DNA from: Bradyrhizobium sp. DOA9
GTDB lineage: Bacteria > Pseudomonadota > Alphaproteobacteria > Rhizobiales > Xanthobacteraceae
Direction of reading: 5' to 3'
Assembly: GCF_000617845.2 (NCBI RefSeq)
Contig: NZ_DF820425.1
Coordinates: 937,690-1,001,689, forward strand
Length of the DNA: 64,000 nt
In this document: positions 1 to 9,405 of the stretch, piece by piece
Layout of the letters: every line of letters starts with the position of its first letter
Numbering within the stretch: position 1 is the stretch's first letter
Notes under the pieces: generated by a model
Database searches by the model: none
What the model was told of the DNA's origin: nothing
Seen by the model: the letters and a program-made list of their open reading frames with translations, nothing else
Translations under genes and position numbers: made by a program

Positions 1-154
1 CGGCCCCGGTTCACACGACGTGGACGGGGTCGATCCGATCATGGGGGTGCGGCATTCTGCCTGCCACCTGCGACAACGTTTGCGATGGGGCCGGGTTCCG
101 CGGGAACGCCAGCGAGCACCGCTCGTTTCCGCTGGAGCCGCAAGGAGTTGGCGC

Positions 155-523
155 ATGGCTCAGGTCAGAAAGACGACACATTCTCGAAACAGCAGCCCAC
201 GCAAGGCGAGCACCCGGCGTAGCGGGGCCGCGCCCAAGAGCACGAAACGCGCGACAAGGCGCTGGTCGCGGCGCGTGACACAGGAGAGCGATGCGCTCGA
301 CCTCAAGCAAGGGGTGTTCAAGCTGACCAGCGCAAAGAGGATTGCGGCCTCGTTGAAGCGCTCGGCCGAGCACAGCTCGCGACGCAAGGCCGGCGCCTAT
401 CGCTCGGCGCTGTCGATGCTGACCTTCTACATCAACCGCGCCGGCAAGACGCTGCCGAAGACGCAGCGCACGCGACTGGAGCGCGCGAAGGTCGAGCTGA
501 AGCGCGCGTTCGGAAGGGAGTGA
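155..523 (+). CDS. DUF3175 family basic protein
   Basis: A 122-residue, strongly basic protein. The N-terminal 45 residues are a Ser/Thr/Arg/Lys-rich disordered tail. The C-terminal part contains W-S-R-R-V-T-x-x-S-D-A-L-D-L, G-V-F-x-L-x-S-A-K-x-I-A-x-S-L-K-R-S-A and a run ending in the two-helix segment S-A-L-S-M-L-T-F-Y-I-N-R-A-G-K, which I recognise as DUF3175, a small family of unknown function common in rhizobia. I chose the ATG at 155 because AAGGAG lies about 8 bases upstream; the open frame extends further 5' but without a ribosome-binding site. It is convergent with the chemoreceptor that follows. Its charge suggests nucleic-acid binding, but that is only inference. Confidence 0.75.
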   Translation: MAQVRKTTHSRNSSPRKASTRRSGAAPKSTKRATRRWSRRVTQESDALDLKQGVFKLTSAKRIAASLKRSAEHSSRRKAGAYRSALSMLTFYINRAGKTLPKTQRTRLERAKVELKRAFGRE

Positions 524-540
524 GAGTCGTGCTCTTTACT

Positions 541-565
541 CCGCCGTCGTCCAGGACGACGGCGG
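541..565. terminator. Perfect inverted repeat between convergent genes
   Basis: CCGCCGTCGTCC at 541-552 pairs perfectly with 554-565 around a single central base. It lies between the stop of the DUF3175 gene and the stop of the first chemoreceptor. Neither side has a clear T-run, so a bidirectional terminator is plausible but not certain. Confidence 0.45.
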
Positions 566-597
566 GAGAGGATAGCGCAAGGCTCCATGCCCCGAAC

Positions 598-1663
598 CTA
601 CGCCGCCCTGATATTCCCCATGAAGCGGTCGAGCTCGGCGCGGAGGCGGGTGCTTTCGCTCGACAGCGTCTTGGCCGAGTGCAGCACCTCTTCCGAGGCC
701 GAGCCGGTCTCGGCGGCGCCGCGGTTGACCTGGCCGATGTCGGTGGCGGCGGTCTGGGTGCCCTGCGCCACGGTCTGGACGCTGCGGGCGATCTCCTGCG
801 TGGCGGCGCCCTGCTGCTCCACCGCGCTCGCAATCGAGGTCGAGATCGACGAGATCTGGCCAATGGTCGCGCCGATCTCCTTGATCGCGGCGACCGATTC
901 GGCGGTCGCTCCCTGCATCCCTGCGATATGCGAGGAGATCTCGTCGGTCGCCTTCGCGGTCTGGCTCGCCAGCGACTTCACCTCGCTCGCCACGACCGCG
1001 AAGCCGCGGCCGGCCTCACCGGCGCGGGCGGCCTCGATGGTGGCGTTGAGCGCGAGCAGATTGGTCTGCTCGGCAATCGCCGTGATCAGCTTGACCACCT
1101 CGCCGATCTGCTGTGCGGCGTGCGACAGCTTGCCGATGCGGCCGTCGGTCTCCTTGGCCTGCATCACGGCAGCCTCCGCGATGCGGCTGGAATCGCGCAC
1201 CTGGCGGCCGATCTCCTCGACCGAGGCGGACAGCTCTTCGGTCGCGGTCGCGACCGACTGCATGTTGGAGGAGGCCTGCTCGGAGACGCCGGCGACCTGG
1301 CTCGACAGGCTCTGGGTGGTCTCGGCGGTGCGGGTCAGGGTGGAGGCCGCCGATTCCAGCTGCACGGCGGAGGCCGAGACGTTGGAGACGATGGCGCCGA
1401 CCGCGCTCTCGAAATCGTCGGCAAAGCGGATCAGCTCGGCGCGGCGGCTTGCGGCCTGCTCGCGGTTCTGCACTTCGCTCGCGGCGGCGTCGCGCTCGGC
1501 CTTGGCAACGGCCTGGATCTTGAACTCCTCGACCGCGCCGGCCATCTCGCCGATCTCGTCCTTGCGCCCCAAGCCGGGCAGCACGACGTCGAAATTGCCC
1601 GAAGCGAGCTCGCGCATTGCCTTGCACATCGCGATCATCGGCCGCGAGATGCCGTTGCCGAGC
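598..1663. repeat. Near-identical chemoreceptor 3' block, copy 1
   Basis: Matches 2821-3886 without indels; reading by eye I count about eight mismatches over 1066 bases. The block covers the HAMP and signalling domains and stops abruptly at the end of TM2, beyond which the two receptors are clearly diverged. This pattern fits gene conversion or a recent domain-swapping duplication. Confidence 0.9.
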
Positions 1664-2661
1664 CACAAGGCCAGCACGATGCCGATGGCCAGCCCGCCGA
1701 GCGCCATCATCAGCATCAGCTGCTCGGTGTCTACGATCGTCGCATTGGCGCTCGCCTCGATGCGTTGCTGGTCGGTGGTGAGATCCGACCGCAGCTCGGC
1801 CGAGAGCTTGAGGATGGTCGCCGCCGTCTTGGTCATCTCGCCGTTCAGCTTGACGATGACCTTCACGTTCTCGGTCAGCTTTGCGAACGAGGCGCGGTAC
1901 TGCTTCAGGAGATCGCCGATCTCCTTGACGCGATCCGTGATCTTCTGGTCGTTCGCGTAGACGGAGACCAGCAATGTCTCGAGGAACTTGATGCGGGCGA
2001 TGACGCCGTCGGCGGTCTTCGGCTCCGGCTTGGCGACGAAGGCGCTGACCGAGGTGGAGACCGCCAGATATTGCGAGGTGATGTCCTTGGCCGTGGTCTG
2101 CACCGAGGAAAGGCCCGCCAGCGCCGCGGTGTCGGCGAGATCGTCGAACTTGAAACGGATCTTATTGCCGACACTGTTGAGCTCGTCGGCCGCGATCTTG
2201 CTGTTCTCGCGCGTCAGCGTGATGATCTCGCTGAAGACTTTCGTAAAGCTCTGGAATTCGACATCGAGCTTACCGACCTGCTCACGGCGAGCGGCACCGG
2301 TCGTCGCAGCCATCGACTTCGCGATCGCGTTCTTCAGATTCGCCTCAGCGGCCTTGGCCGCAGTCTCGTCGTCGGCCGCGCCGGTCAGGGTATAGGCCCG
2401 CGCCAGCCCCTGATAGGCGACCAGCTCGCGATCGACCGTCCGCGCCAGGTCCGCTTCCGCAACGCTGGTGCGGTAGGAGGCCACGGCGCCTGCGATCCGC
2501 TCGAAGCCGAAATAGGCAAACGCCATGCTGACGGCGAGGATGGCGAGCACCGCCACGAAGCCGAGGATGATCTTTGCGCGAAAACGCAGCGTTGGCAGCC
2601 TCGATTGGTTCGACTTCGATTGGCTCGACTTTGGTTGGCTCGACTTGGACTTGACCGACAT
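598..2661 (-). CDS. Methyl-accepting chemotaxis protein (first tandem copy)
   Basis: Membrane chemoreceptor of 687 residues. Order: short polar Ser/Lys/Gln N-terminus, TM1 (about residues 30-50), a periplasmic all-helical sensor of about 260 residues (looks like the 4HB/HBM type, opening with F-A-Y-F-G-F-E-R and A-R-T-V-D-R-E), TM2 with the G-N-G-I-S-R-P tail, a HAMP domain ([10 protein letters not shown]), then a long coiled-coil signalling domain. The conserved hairpin tip reads [20 protein letters not shown]. There is no C-terminal CheR-binding pentapeptide. It should signal to CheA/CheW, which are not in the window. The start at 2661 is preceded by a G-rich stretch; 2679 is possible, as the tandem copy also reads M-(E/D)-W-G-x-G-M-S. 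The ligand is unknown. Confidence 0.9.
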   Translation of the reverse strand: MSVKSKSSQPKSSQSKSNQSRLPTLRFRAKIILGFVAVLAILAVSMAFAYFGFERIAGAVASYRTSVAEADLARTVDRELVAYQGLARAYTLTGAADDETAAKAAEANLKNAIAKSMAATTGAARREQVGKLDVEFQSFTKVFSEIITLTRENSKIAADELNSVGNKIRFKFDDLADTAALAGLSSVQTTAKDITSQYLAVSTSVSAFVAKPEPKTADGVIARIKFLETLLVSVYANDQKITDRVKEIGDLLKQYRASFAKLTENVKVIVKLNGEMTKTAATILKLSAELRSDLTTDQQRIEASANATIVDTEQLMLMMALGGLAIGIVLALWLGNGISRPMIAMCKAMRELASGNFDVVLPGLGRKDEIGEMAGAVEEFKIQAVAKAERDAAASEVQNREQAASRRAELIRFADDFESAVGAIVSNVSASAVQLESAASTLTRTAETTQSLSSQVAGVSEQASSNMQSVATATEELSASVEEIGRQVRDSSRIAEAAVMQAKETDGRIGKLSHAAQQIGEVVKLITAIAEQTNLLALNATIEAARAGEAGRGFAVVASEVKSLASQTAKATDEISSHIAGMQGATAESVAAIKEIGATIGQISSISTSIASAVEQQGAATQEIARSVQTVAQGTQTAATDIGQVNRGAAETGSASEEVLHSAKTLSSESTRLRAELDRFMGNIRAA

Positions 2662-2820
2662 TCCCCCACCCCATTCCATTCGCGGAAAACCAGGCGCAGC
2701 CCGGAAGCAGCCCGCTTCCCGACTCATGTGCACGGTAACCGGCAAAGGATAAGCTGCGGTAAATTTGTGGCGCCGCAACTGGCGGTTAGGTGACGTAGGG
2801 ATTTGTTAAGGCGCGCCTAC

Positions 2821-3886
2821 CTACGCCGCCCTGATATTCCCCATGAAGCGGTCGAGCTCGGCGCGGAGACGGGTGCTTTCGCTCGACAGCGTCTTGGCCG
2901 AGTGCAGCACCTCTTCCGAGGCCGAGCCGGTCTCGGCGGCGCCGCGGTTGACCTGGCCGATGTCGGTGGCGGCGGTCTGGGTGCCCTGCGCCACGGTCTG
3001 GACGCTGCGGGCGATCTCCTGCGTGGCGGCGCCCTGCTGCTCCACCGCGCTCGCAATCGAGGTCGAGATCGACGAGATCTGGCCGATGGTCGCGCCGATC
3101 TCCTTGATCGCGGCAACCGATTCGGCGGTCGCTCCCTGCATCCCTGCGATATGCGAGGAGATCTCGTCGGTCGCCTTCGCGGTCTGGCTCGCCAGCGACT
3201 TCACCTCGCTCGCCACGACCGCGAAGCCGCGGCCGGCCTCACCGGCGCGGGCGGCCTCGATGGTGGCGTTGAGCGCGAGCAGATTGGTCTGCTCGGCAAT
3301 CGCCGTGATCAGCTTGACCACCTCGCCGATCTGCTGTGCGGCGTGCGACAGCTTGCCGATGCGGCCGTCGGTCTCCTTGGCCTGCATCACGGCAGCCTCC
3401 GCGATGCGGCTGGAATCGCGCACCTGGCGGCCGATCTCCTCGACCGAGGCGGACAGCTCTTCGGTCGCGGTCGCGACCGACTGCATGTTGGAGGAGGCCT
3501 GCTCGGAGACGCCGGCGACCTGGCTCGACAGGCTCTGGGTGGTCTCGGCGGTGCGGGTCAGGGTGGAGGCCGCCGATTCCAGCTGCACGGCGGAGGCCGA
3601 GACGTTGGAGACGATGGCGCCGACGGCGCTCTCGAAATCGTCGGCAAAGCGGATCAGCTCGGCGCGGCGGCTTGCGGCCTGCTCGCGGTTCTGCACTTCG
3701 CTCGCGGCGGCGTCGCGCTCGGCCTTGGCAACGGCCTGGATCTTGAACTCCTCGACCGCGCCGGCCATCTCGCCGATCTCGTCCTTGCGCCCCAGGCCGG
3801 GCAGCACGACGTCGAAATTGCCCGAAGCGAGCTCGCGCATCGCCGTGCACATCGCGATCATCGGCCGCGAGATGCCGGTGCCGAGC
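2821..3886. repeat. Near-identical chemoreceptor 3' block, copy 2
   Basis: Partner of 598-1663, in direct orientation with an offset of exactly 2223 bases. The protein segments differ only at one or two positions (for example K/T in I-A-M-C-(K/T)-A-M), whereas the sensor halves share only scattered residues. Confidence 0.9.
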
Positions 3887-4860
3887 AGGAAGGCGAGGAC
3901 CGCGCCGAGCAGCGTGCCGCCGACGGCCAGCATCAGCACCAGCTGCTCGGTCCGCCCGATGGTCGCCTCCGATTCCGAATCCAGCCGCTGCTGCTCGGCG
4001 ACGAGGTCAACCTTCATGACGGTGGCGCCCTGCTGGATCGCACCGGCCGAGCCGTTCATCTCGGTGACGAGGTCATCGACCAGCTTGGCGTTGGCGATCA
4101 GCTTCTCCAGCGACTCGCGATAGGCGCCGAGGAACCCCTTTGCATCTTTCAGCCCGGCGACGACCTTGTCGTCCATGGAATAGACCGCGCCGAGCGAGTT
4201 CTCGACGAATTTCAGCCGCGCCAGCGCGCTGTTCGCGATCGCCTGATCGGAGGTCAACACGAACTGAGTGGCTGCAGCGCTCGCGGTCTGGAACTGGGCG
4301 TTGACCTGCTTGGTGCCGAACTCAATGGCCTGCGCCTCGGCGTCGGAGGCGTTGTTGCCGATATCGTCGAGCTTGTATTTCAGGAGGTTGGCGTTGCGCT
4401 GGAGCTGGTTCTGCACCAGCAGCGCGCTGTCGCGCTTGGCCTGGAGCACCTTGGCGAAGGTGGCGGAGAAGTTGGAAAACTCCTTGGCGAGCTTGCCGAC
4501 GCTTTCCTGCCGTGCCGGCTTGGTGGCGGCCTTGACGGCCTGGTCGATGGCGTTCTTCAGGCTGGCCTCGGAATCGAGCGCCGCCTTGGCGTCGTCTTCC
4601 TTGCCGGTGACGACGAAATATTTGGCGGCCGAACGATAGGCGAGCAGCTCGCGGTCGATATTGCGGGCGAGATCGGCCTCCGAGACGCTGCTGCGGTAGG
4701 ATCCGACGCCGGAGGCGACCCGCTCGAAGCCGAAATAGGCGAAGGCCATGCTGCCGGCGGAGATCACCAGCACGGCGGCGAAGCTGAGGATGATCTTTGC
4801 GCGGAACCTGAGGGTCGGAAATAGTGCACGTTTCGACGGCGACGCGGTACGCCCGGACAT
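2821..4860 (-). CDS. Methyl-accepting chemotaxis protein (second tandem copy)
   Basis: Chemoreceptor of 679 residues with the same layout as its downstream neighbour: TM1, a periplasmic helical sensor of about 260 residues, TM2, HAMP, and a methylation/signalling coiled coil. The signalling half is almost the same protein as the first copy, while the sensor is diverged (for example [17 protein letters not shown] against [17 protein letters not shown]). The two receptors should therefore feed one signalling output with different inputs. Both are on the minus strand, 159 bases apart. The chosen ATG at 4860 is preceded by a G-rich stretch; ATG 4878 (M-D-W-G-L-G-M-S) is the alternative. Confidence 0.9.
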   Translation of the reverse strand: MSGRTASPSKRALFPTLRFRAKIILSFAAVLVISAGSMAFAYFGFERVASGVGSYRSSVSEADLARNIDRELLAYRSAAKYFVVTGKEDDAKAALDSEASLKNAIDQAVKAATKPARQESVGKLAKEFSNFSATFAKVLQAKRDSALLVQNQLQRNANLLKYKLDDIGNNASDAEAQAIEFGTKQVNAQFQTASAAATQFVLTSDQAIANSALARLKFVENSLGAVYSMDDKVVAGLKDAKGFLGAYRESLEKLIANAKLVDDLVTEMNGSAGAIQQGATVMKVDLVAEQQRLDSESEATIGRTEQLVLMLAVGGTLLGAVLAFLLGTGISRPMIAMCTAMRELASGNFDVVLPGLGRKDEIGEMAGAVEEFKIQAVAKAERDAAASEVQNREQAASRRAELIRFADDFESAVGAIVSNVSASAVQLESAASTLTRTAETTQSLSSQVAGVSEQASSNMQSVATATEELSASVEEIGRQVRDSSRIAEAAVMQAKETDGRIGKLSHAAQQIGEVVKLITAIAEQTNLLALNATIEAARAGEAGRGFAVVASEVKSLASQTAKATDEISSHIAGMQGATAESVAAIKEIGATIGQISSISTSIASAVEQQGAATQEIARSVQTVAQGTQTAATDIGQVNRGAAETGSASEEVLHSAKTLSSESTRLRAELDRFMGNIRAA

Positions 4861-5086
4861 TCCCAACCCCCAGTCCATGTTCTTGCAGCATTCTGCGGCC
4901 CGGAAGCAGCCCGCTCCGAACCATGCGCAAAATTAGGGCAGAATCCTCAAGGGGTGGTAAATCCGTCCGGGCCCCGCGGGGAGCGGGTGCCGTGTTGCGG
5001 CGACCTGCAAAACGCCCTACTCTCGAATACTTATCAGGCACTTGTCAGGGACTTGGCACCAGACCAAGCCTCGAGGGAGAAACGGA

Positions 5087-6253
5087 GTGGGGCAAACCGA
5101 TTTTCGGTTTGGCGGTGCGTCGGGCGTTGCCGTGGCCAAGTCGAAGGCCGCGAGCGTCGATGACGCCGTGGCCGAGCTGGCGGCCCAGCTGCCGTCCGAC
5201 GGGCTGGCGCTGATCCTTGTGTTCCTCTCTCCGAGCTACGACCCTGATCGCTTCATCGCCGAGATCAGCCGTCATTTCGATGACACAGAGGTCTGCGGCT
5301 GCACCACCGCGGGCGAGCTTGCCCCCGACGGTTGGGACGAGAACAGCGTGGTGGCGCTGGCATTCAGCCGCGCCGACTTCTCCGCGGCGGTACGGCCGAT
5401 CTTCAACCTCGACAGCTTCCGCGTCGAGGACGGCCGCAGGATCGGCGGCGAGCTTCGTCACGAGCTGTTGCGGGCCACGCCGCAGGTCGAGCGCGGCAGT
5501 CCCTTCGGCCTGGTCCTGATCGACGGCCTGTGCCGCCGCGAAGAAGCGGTGATGTCCGCGCTCTATGCATCGCTGGACGATATTCCGGTCGTCGGCGGGT
5601 CCGCGGGCGACGGGCTGCGCTTCGAGAAGACGTTCGTGTTCTTCGGTGGCAAGGCGCACACTAATGCCGCCCTGCTGATCCTGCTCAACACCTCGTTGCC
5701 GTTCCGCGTCTTCAAATGCGACAATTTCGAGCCGCTGGCGCAGAAGATGGTGGTGACCGAGGCGGACATCGAAAACCGAACGGTCCGCGAGCTGAACGCC
5801 GAGCCTGCCGCGCAGGAATATTCGCGCGTGGTCGGCATCATGGACGCCAAGCTCGATCCGTTCTCCTTCGCCTCGCATCCGGTCCTGGTCCGCGTCGGCG
5901 GCGCCTATTACGCGCGCTCGATCCAGCGCGTCGAGCCGGACGGCTCCTTGCACTTCTTCTGCGCCATCGACGAGGGCATGGTGCTGACCGCGGCGACCTC
6001 GCGCAGCCTGGTCGGCGCGGCCCGCGAGACGTTCGCCGATATCCGCGACCAGATCGGAGACGTCTCGCTCTATATCGGCTTCGAGTGCCTGTTCCGCCGC
6101 CTCGATGCCGAGCAGCATCAGCTCGCCCGCGACATGTCCGAGCTGTACCGGCAGAACCGCGTGGTCGGCTTTCACACCTATGGCGAGCAGTTCGGCTCCA
6201 TGCATGTGAACCAGACCTTTACCGGGGTTGCGATCGGAAGGCGGCCGTCGTGA
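5087..6253 (+). CDS. FIST domain sensor protein (NosP-like)
   Basis: Cytoplasmic protein of 388 residues with FIST_N followed by FIST_C. Recognisable segments are C-G-C-T-T-A-G-E-L-A, the VVGGSAGDGL loop, and C-terminal G-F-E-C-L-F-R-R and V-V-G-F-H-T-Y-G-E-Q-F-G. FIST proteins are small-ligand sensors that sit beside signalling genes; the Pseudomonas/Shewanella/Legionella members called NosP bind heme and nitric oxide and control the adjacent kinase (NahK in Pseudomonas). Here the stop overlaps the start of a hybrid kinase by four bases (GTGA), so translation is probably coupled. I chose GTG 5087 because GAGGGAGA sits six bases upstream; a TTG at 5042 has no such signal. Heme binding cannot be read from sequence alone. 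Confidence 0.85.
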   Translation: MGQTDFRFGGASGVAVAKSKAASVDDAVAELAAQLPSDGLALILVFLSPSYDPDRFIAEISRHFDDTEVCGCTTAGELAPDGWDENSVVALAFSRADFSAAVRPIFNLDSFRVEDGRRIGGELRHELLRATPQVERGSPFGLVLIDGLCRREEAVMSALYASLDDIPVVGGSAGDGLRFEKTFVFFGGKAHTNAALLILLNTSLPFRVFKCDNFEPLAQKMVVTEADIENRTVRELNAEPAAQEYSRVVGIMDAKLDPFSFASHPVLVRVGGAYYARSIQRVEPDGSLHFFCAIDEGMVLTAATSRSLVGAARETFADIRDQIGDVSLYIGFECLFRRLDAEQHQLARDMSELYRQNRVVGFHTYGEQFGSMHVNQTFTGVAIGRRPS

Positions 6254-7614
6254 CCGACATGTGGCAGGGACCCGATGCGGTCGACCAGCTCAGGCGCGAG
6301 GCCGCCAAGCTGAGGAAGATAAATGCCGCGCTGATGTCGCGCGTCGAGCGCTCGATGGACCAGCAGCTCAACGCCTTTTCATTGTTCGAAACCGCCATCG
6401 CGCTCGACCACAAGGTTCGCGACCGGACGCACCAATTGCGCGAGGCGCTGCATTCGGTCGAGCGCGCCAATGAGGGGCTCTACCGCGCCAAGCAGCAGGC
6501 GGAGGCGGCAAGCTCGCTGAAATCCTCGGTGCTGATCTCGGTCACCCACGACCTGTTGCAGCCGCTCAATGCGGCGCGCCTGACCCTGTCCGCGCTGACG
6601 GAGATGATGGAATCGCAGGAAGCGGGCGTGCTGATCGACCAGGCCAGCCGCTCGCTGGTGATGCTGGAGGACCTGCTGCGCTCGCTGCTGGAGATCGCCA
6701 AGCTCGACGCCGGCGCGCTCAAGCCCGACGTGCGCGCGATCGCGCTGGCGCCCCTGTTCGAGCAGCTCCGCAACGAATTCGAGCCGGTCACCGCGCGGCA
6801 GGGCCTGTCCTTGCGCATCCGCACCTCACAGCTGGCGGTGAGGTCGGATGCGATGATGCTGCGGCGGATCCTGCAGAACCTGCTCGCCAATGCCATTCGC
6901 TACACCCGCAGCGGCGGCGTGGTGATGGGATGCCGGCATCGCAGCGGGCAGATCTGCGTCCAGGTCTCCGACACCGGGCCCGGCATCGCGCAGGCGCAGC
7001 AGGAGGCGATCTTCCGCGAATTCCAGCGCGGCGACGCCACGGCGGCCGACCAGGCCGGCTTCGGGCTCGGCCTCTCGATCGTCCGCCGCTTCGCCAGCGA
7101 GCTCGGGCACGAGGTGCGGTTGTCGTCGCAGCTCGGCAGGGGATCGACCTTCACCCTGGAGCTGGAGCCGGCCGACCTCACTGAAGTCGCCGACGAGGTG
7201 CAGGAGGTCGTGCCCGCCGCGCGTCACTACGATTACAGCGGGCTCGAAGGCGCCAAGATCCTGCTGATCGAGAACGATCCGAACGGCTCGGAGGCGATGG
7301 CCGCGCTGCTGGAGGGATGGGGCTGCGACGTCGCGACCACGCGGTCGAGTGCGGACGCGCTCGTGCGCCTCAGCGAGCTCGGCGGCGCGCCAGACGTCGT
7401 GATCGCCGATCTCCATCTCGATCATGGCGAGAGCGGCCTCTCCGCCATCGCCGACGTGCGGGAGCATTTGAAGCTCGACACGCCCGCCATGATCATCACC
7501 GCCGACTATTCCGAACAGGCGGCGAAGCAGGCGAGCCTGCAGGGCCTCGAAGTGCTGAAGAAGCCGATCAAGCCGGCCGAGATGCGGGCGCTGCTGTCGT
7601 TCCTGCTGAGCTGA
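6250..7614 (+). CDS. Hybrid sensor histidine kinase (NahK/ErcS'-like)
   Basis: Soluble hybrid kinase of 454 residues with no membrane segment. Residues 1-90 form a coiled coil. The H-box is V-T-H-D-L-L-Q-P-L-N-A-A-R with His100, followed by the N-box (N-L-L-A-N-A-I-R-Y-T), the G1 box (D-T-G-P-G-I) and the G2 box (G-F-G-L-G-L-S-I-V). The C-terminal receiver domain begins K-I-L-L-I-E-N-D, has its acceptor at Asp387 (I-A-D-L-H-L) and the conserved Lys in L-K-K-P-I-K. The H-box HDLLQPLNAAR is the type found in Pseudomonas NahK/ErcS', also encoded next to a FIST protein. The GTG start overlaps the FIST stop; ATG 6259 is an alternative. It probably receives its input from the FIST partner and passes phosphate to a phosphotransfer protein or to one of the LuxR-type regulators encoded opposite. 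Confidence 0.88.
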   Translation: MTDMWQGPDAVDQLRREAAKLRKINAALMSRVERSMDQQLNAFSLFETAIALDHKVRDRTHQLREALHSVERANEGLYRAKQQAEAASSLKSSVLISVTHDLLQPLNAARLTLSALTEMMESQEAGVLIDQASRSLVMLEDLLRSLLEIAKLDAGALKPDVRAIALAPLFEQLRNEFEPVTARQGLSLRIRTSQLAVRSDAMMLRRILQNLLANAIRYTRSGGVVMGCRHRSGQICVQVSDTGPGIAQAQQEAIFREFQRGDATAADQAGFGLGLSIVRRFASELGHEVRLSSQLGRGSTFTLELEPADLTEVADEVQEVVPAARHYDYSGLEGAKILLIENDPNGSEAMAALLEGWGCDVATTRSSADALVRLSELGGAPDVVIADLHLDHGESGLSAIADVREHLKLDTPAMIITADYSEQAAKQASLQGLEVLKKPIKPAEMRALLSFLLS

Positions 7615-7632
7615 CGCGCGCAACCAAAGTCG

Positions 7633-7654
7633 GAAAACAACCCCATGCACAGTA
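7633..7654. repeat. Dispersed 22-base element, copy 1
   Basis: Contains AAACAACCCCATGCACAGTA, identical to 41450-41469. Each copy begins about 16-19 bases after a stop codon on the plus strand, and partial similarity (C-A-A-A-G-T) extends upstream. It is probably a dispersed 3'-flanking element; no gene starts at its ATG. Confidence 0.65.
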
Positions 7655-7748
7655 CCGGTAGCATCTTACAGCATGCTATGGCTTTGACGTGTCAGTGAAT
7701 TACCTGCCGGCTGTGACGCCCCCGGATGGCCAAAAGCGGTGAATCAAG

Positions 7749-8444
7749 TCACTGCTGATCCGGCGGAGCATGCTCGCGCCGTGGCGGAGCGCCCTCGCCG
7801 GCCAGCGTCGCGAAATCGATCCGGGACATTTCGACGATGGCCTTGGTGCGGCTCAGCACGTTGAGCTTGCGCAGGATGTCGGAGACGTGGACCTTCACCG
7901 TGGTCTCGGAGATGTTCAGCTCGAAGGCGATCTGCTTGTTCTGCAGGCCGCGCTTGAGCATTTCGAGCACGCGCAATTGCTGCGGCGTCAGCTCGTGCAG
8001 GCGTTTCAGCAGATCCTGCGCGGGGCCGACAGCGCGTTGCGGGCGGACCAGAGCGCGATAGGCGGCAGGGACACAGACCGCGCCGCGCAGAACCTCGCCG
8101 ATCGATTGCGCCAGCTCCTGCTTCGAGGACGATTTGAGGATGTAGCCGGAGACGCCGAGCGACAAGGCGCCGGCCACGATCTGCGGATCCTGATGCCCTG
8201 ATACGATGACGACGGGAATCCTGGGAAAGGCCTTGCGGATGCGGATGATGCCGGAAAGGCCCGTGGTGCCCGGCATCGACAGATCGAGCAGGATGAGGTC
8301 GAGCTCGGCAGCCGCAGCGGCCTGCTCGAGCGCACCGTCGATCGAGGTGGCCTGAAGGATCTCGGCGGCCGGCGCCACCATCTGGAGCGCGCCCTCGAGA
8401 GCCTCGCGAAACAACGGATGGTCTTCGACGATCAGAAACCGCAT
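7749..8444 (-). CDS. LuxR/NarL-family response regulator 1
   Basis: Response regulator of 231 residues. The receiver has the acidic pocket E-D-H, phosphoacceptor Asp54 (I-L-L-D-L-S-M-P-G) and the conserved Lys in Y-I-L-K-S. The C-terminal LuxR helix-turn-helix reads L-T-P-Q-Q-L-R-V-L-E-M-L-K-R-G-L-x-N-K-Q-I-A-F-E-L-N-I-S-E-T-T-V-K-V-H-V. It is paralogous to the next gene upstream on the same strand and converges with the FIST/kinase pair. The locus resembles the Pseudomonas exa/erb/erc region, where such regulators (ErbR, ErdR) control PQQ alcohol oxidation, so control of the dehydrogenase encoded at 10739-12454 is a reasonable inference. Start at ATG 8444; the GTG just before it is possible. 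Confidence 0.88.
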   Translation of the reverse strand: MRFLIVEDHPLFREALEGALQMVAPAAEILQATSIDGALEQAAAAAELDLILLDLSMPGTTGLSGIIRIRKAFPRIPVVIVSGHQDPQIVAGALSLGVSGYILKSSSKQELAQSIGEVLRGAVCVPAAYRALVRPQRAVGPAQDLLKRLHELTPQQLRVLEMLKRGLQNKQIAFELNISETTVKVHVSDILRKLNVLSRTKAIVEMSRIDFATLAGEGAPPRREHAPPDQQ

Positions 8445-8559
8445 CACGTGTGAGCCATTCCTGGTTGATCGGCCAGATGATCGACGGGATCGACGCCGAG
8501 ACGAGGATGTCCCAGCCGGACCAGACCGGCTTGATCCAGATCAAGCGGAACCTTGCGCC

Positions 8560-9252
8560 TCATTGCGGCCGCCCGCGGTCGGCCCGCGCATAAGGCCGGG
8601 CCTTGGGATCCGGCAGCTCCACCTTGCCGATCTCGATGATCGCCTTGTTGCGGCTGAACAGGCCGAGCTTGCGCAGAATTTCGGTGATATGCGCCTTCAC
8701 CGTGGATTCGGCGAGCTGAAGCTCCTGGCCGATCTGCCGGTTCGGATAGCCGCGCCGCAGCAGCTCGAGCACGCGAAGCTGCTGCGGGGTCAGCTCGCGC
8801 AGCTTGACCTCGAGCGCCTTGCTGGCCTCGGCCCGCCGCCGCTGCGGCGTCGCCACGAAATCCTTCGGCACCGACACCGATCCGTTCAGCACGCCTTCGA
8901 TCGATTGCGCCAGCTCGCGCTTCGACAGCGACTTCGGCAGATAACCGGCGGCTCCCAGCTCCAGCGCCTCGCGGACGACGCGCTGGTCCTCCTCGCTCGA
9001 CACGATGGCGACGGGCAGGCGCGGATGGGCCTCGCGCAGGCGCTGAAAGCCGGAGAAGCCGGTCGCATCCGGCAGCGAGAGGTCCAGCAGCGCGAGGTCG
9101 ATGCCTTCGCCCTGCTCGGCCGTCAGGATATGAAGGGCATCCTCGATCGACACCGCCTCGAAGATCCGCGCCTCCGGCAAGGCCAGCCGCACCGCATTGC
9201 CGAGCGCCTCGCGAAACAGCGGATGATCGTCGACGATCAGGAAGCTGGTCAT
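8560..9252 (-). CDS. LuxR/NarL-family response regulator 2
   Basis: Response regulator of 230 residues. Receiver: acidic D-D-H, phosphoacceptor Asp57 (A-L-L-D-L-S-L-P-D), Lys in Y-L-P-K-S. LuxR helix-turn-helix at the C-terminus: L-R-E-L-T-P-Q-Q-L-R-V-L-E-L-L-R-R-G-Y-P-N-R-Q-I-G-Q-E-L-Q-L-A-E-S-T-V-K-A-H. It is closely similar in plan to the regulator downstream, so the pair probably arose by duplication. The ATG at 9252 has AAGG about six bases upstream; an open frame continues 5' but lacks homology. It lies 153 bases from the end of the binding-protein/cytochrome gene on the same strand. Confidence 0.88.
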   Translation of the reverse strand: MTSFLIVDDHPLFREALGNAVRLALPEARIFEAVSIEDALHILTAEQGEGIDLALLDLSLPDATGFSGFQRLREAHPRLPVAIVSSEEDQRVVREALELGAAGYLPKSLSKRELAQSIEGVLNGSVSVPKDFVATPQRRRAEASKALEVKLRELTPQQLRVLELLRRGYPNRQIGQELQLAESTVKAHITEILRKLGLFSRNKAIIEIGKVELPDPKARPYARADRGRPQ

Positions 9253-9405
9253 GGCGCCTTCACAGGACTGCATCGCCGAATGCTGCACCGTATGGGCATC
9301 CGCCGCCGCAGCGGAAGAGGCGGAACCATCCGGCATCCGCCCGGCACCGGGATGGTGCCGGATGGACGCTACCACATCCTCCCCAGCGGGTTCGGTCAAG
9401 ACCGT

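Noticed and set aside
520..4824. Long plus-strand frames opposite the two chemoreceptors
   Set aside because: They repeat with the chemoreceptor block, have low-complexity Arg/Gly/Leu translations and lie opposite genes with clear domains.
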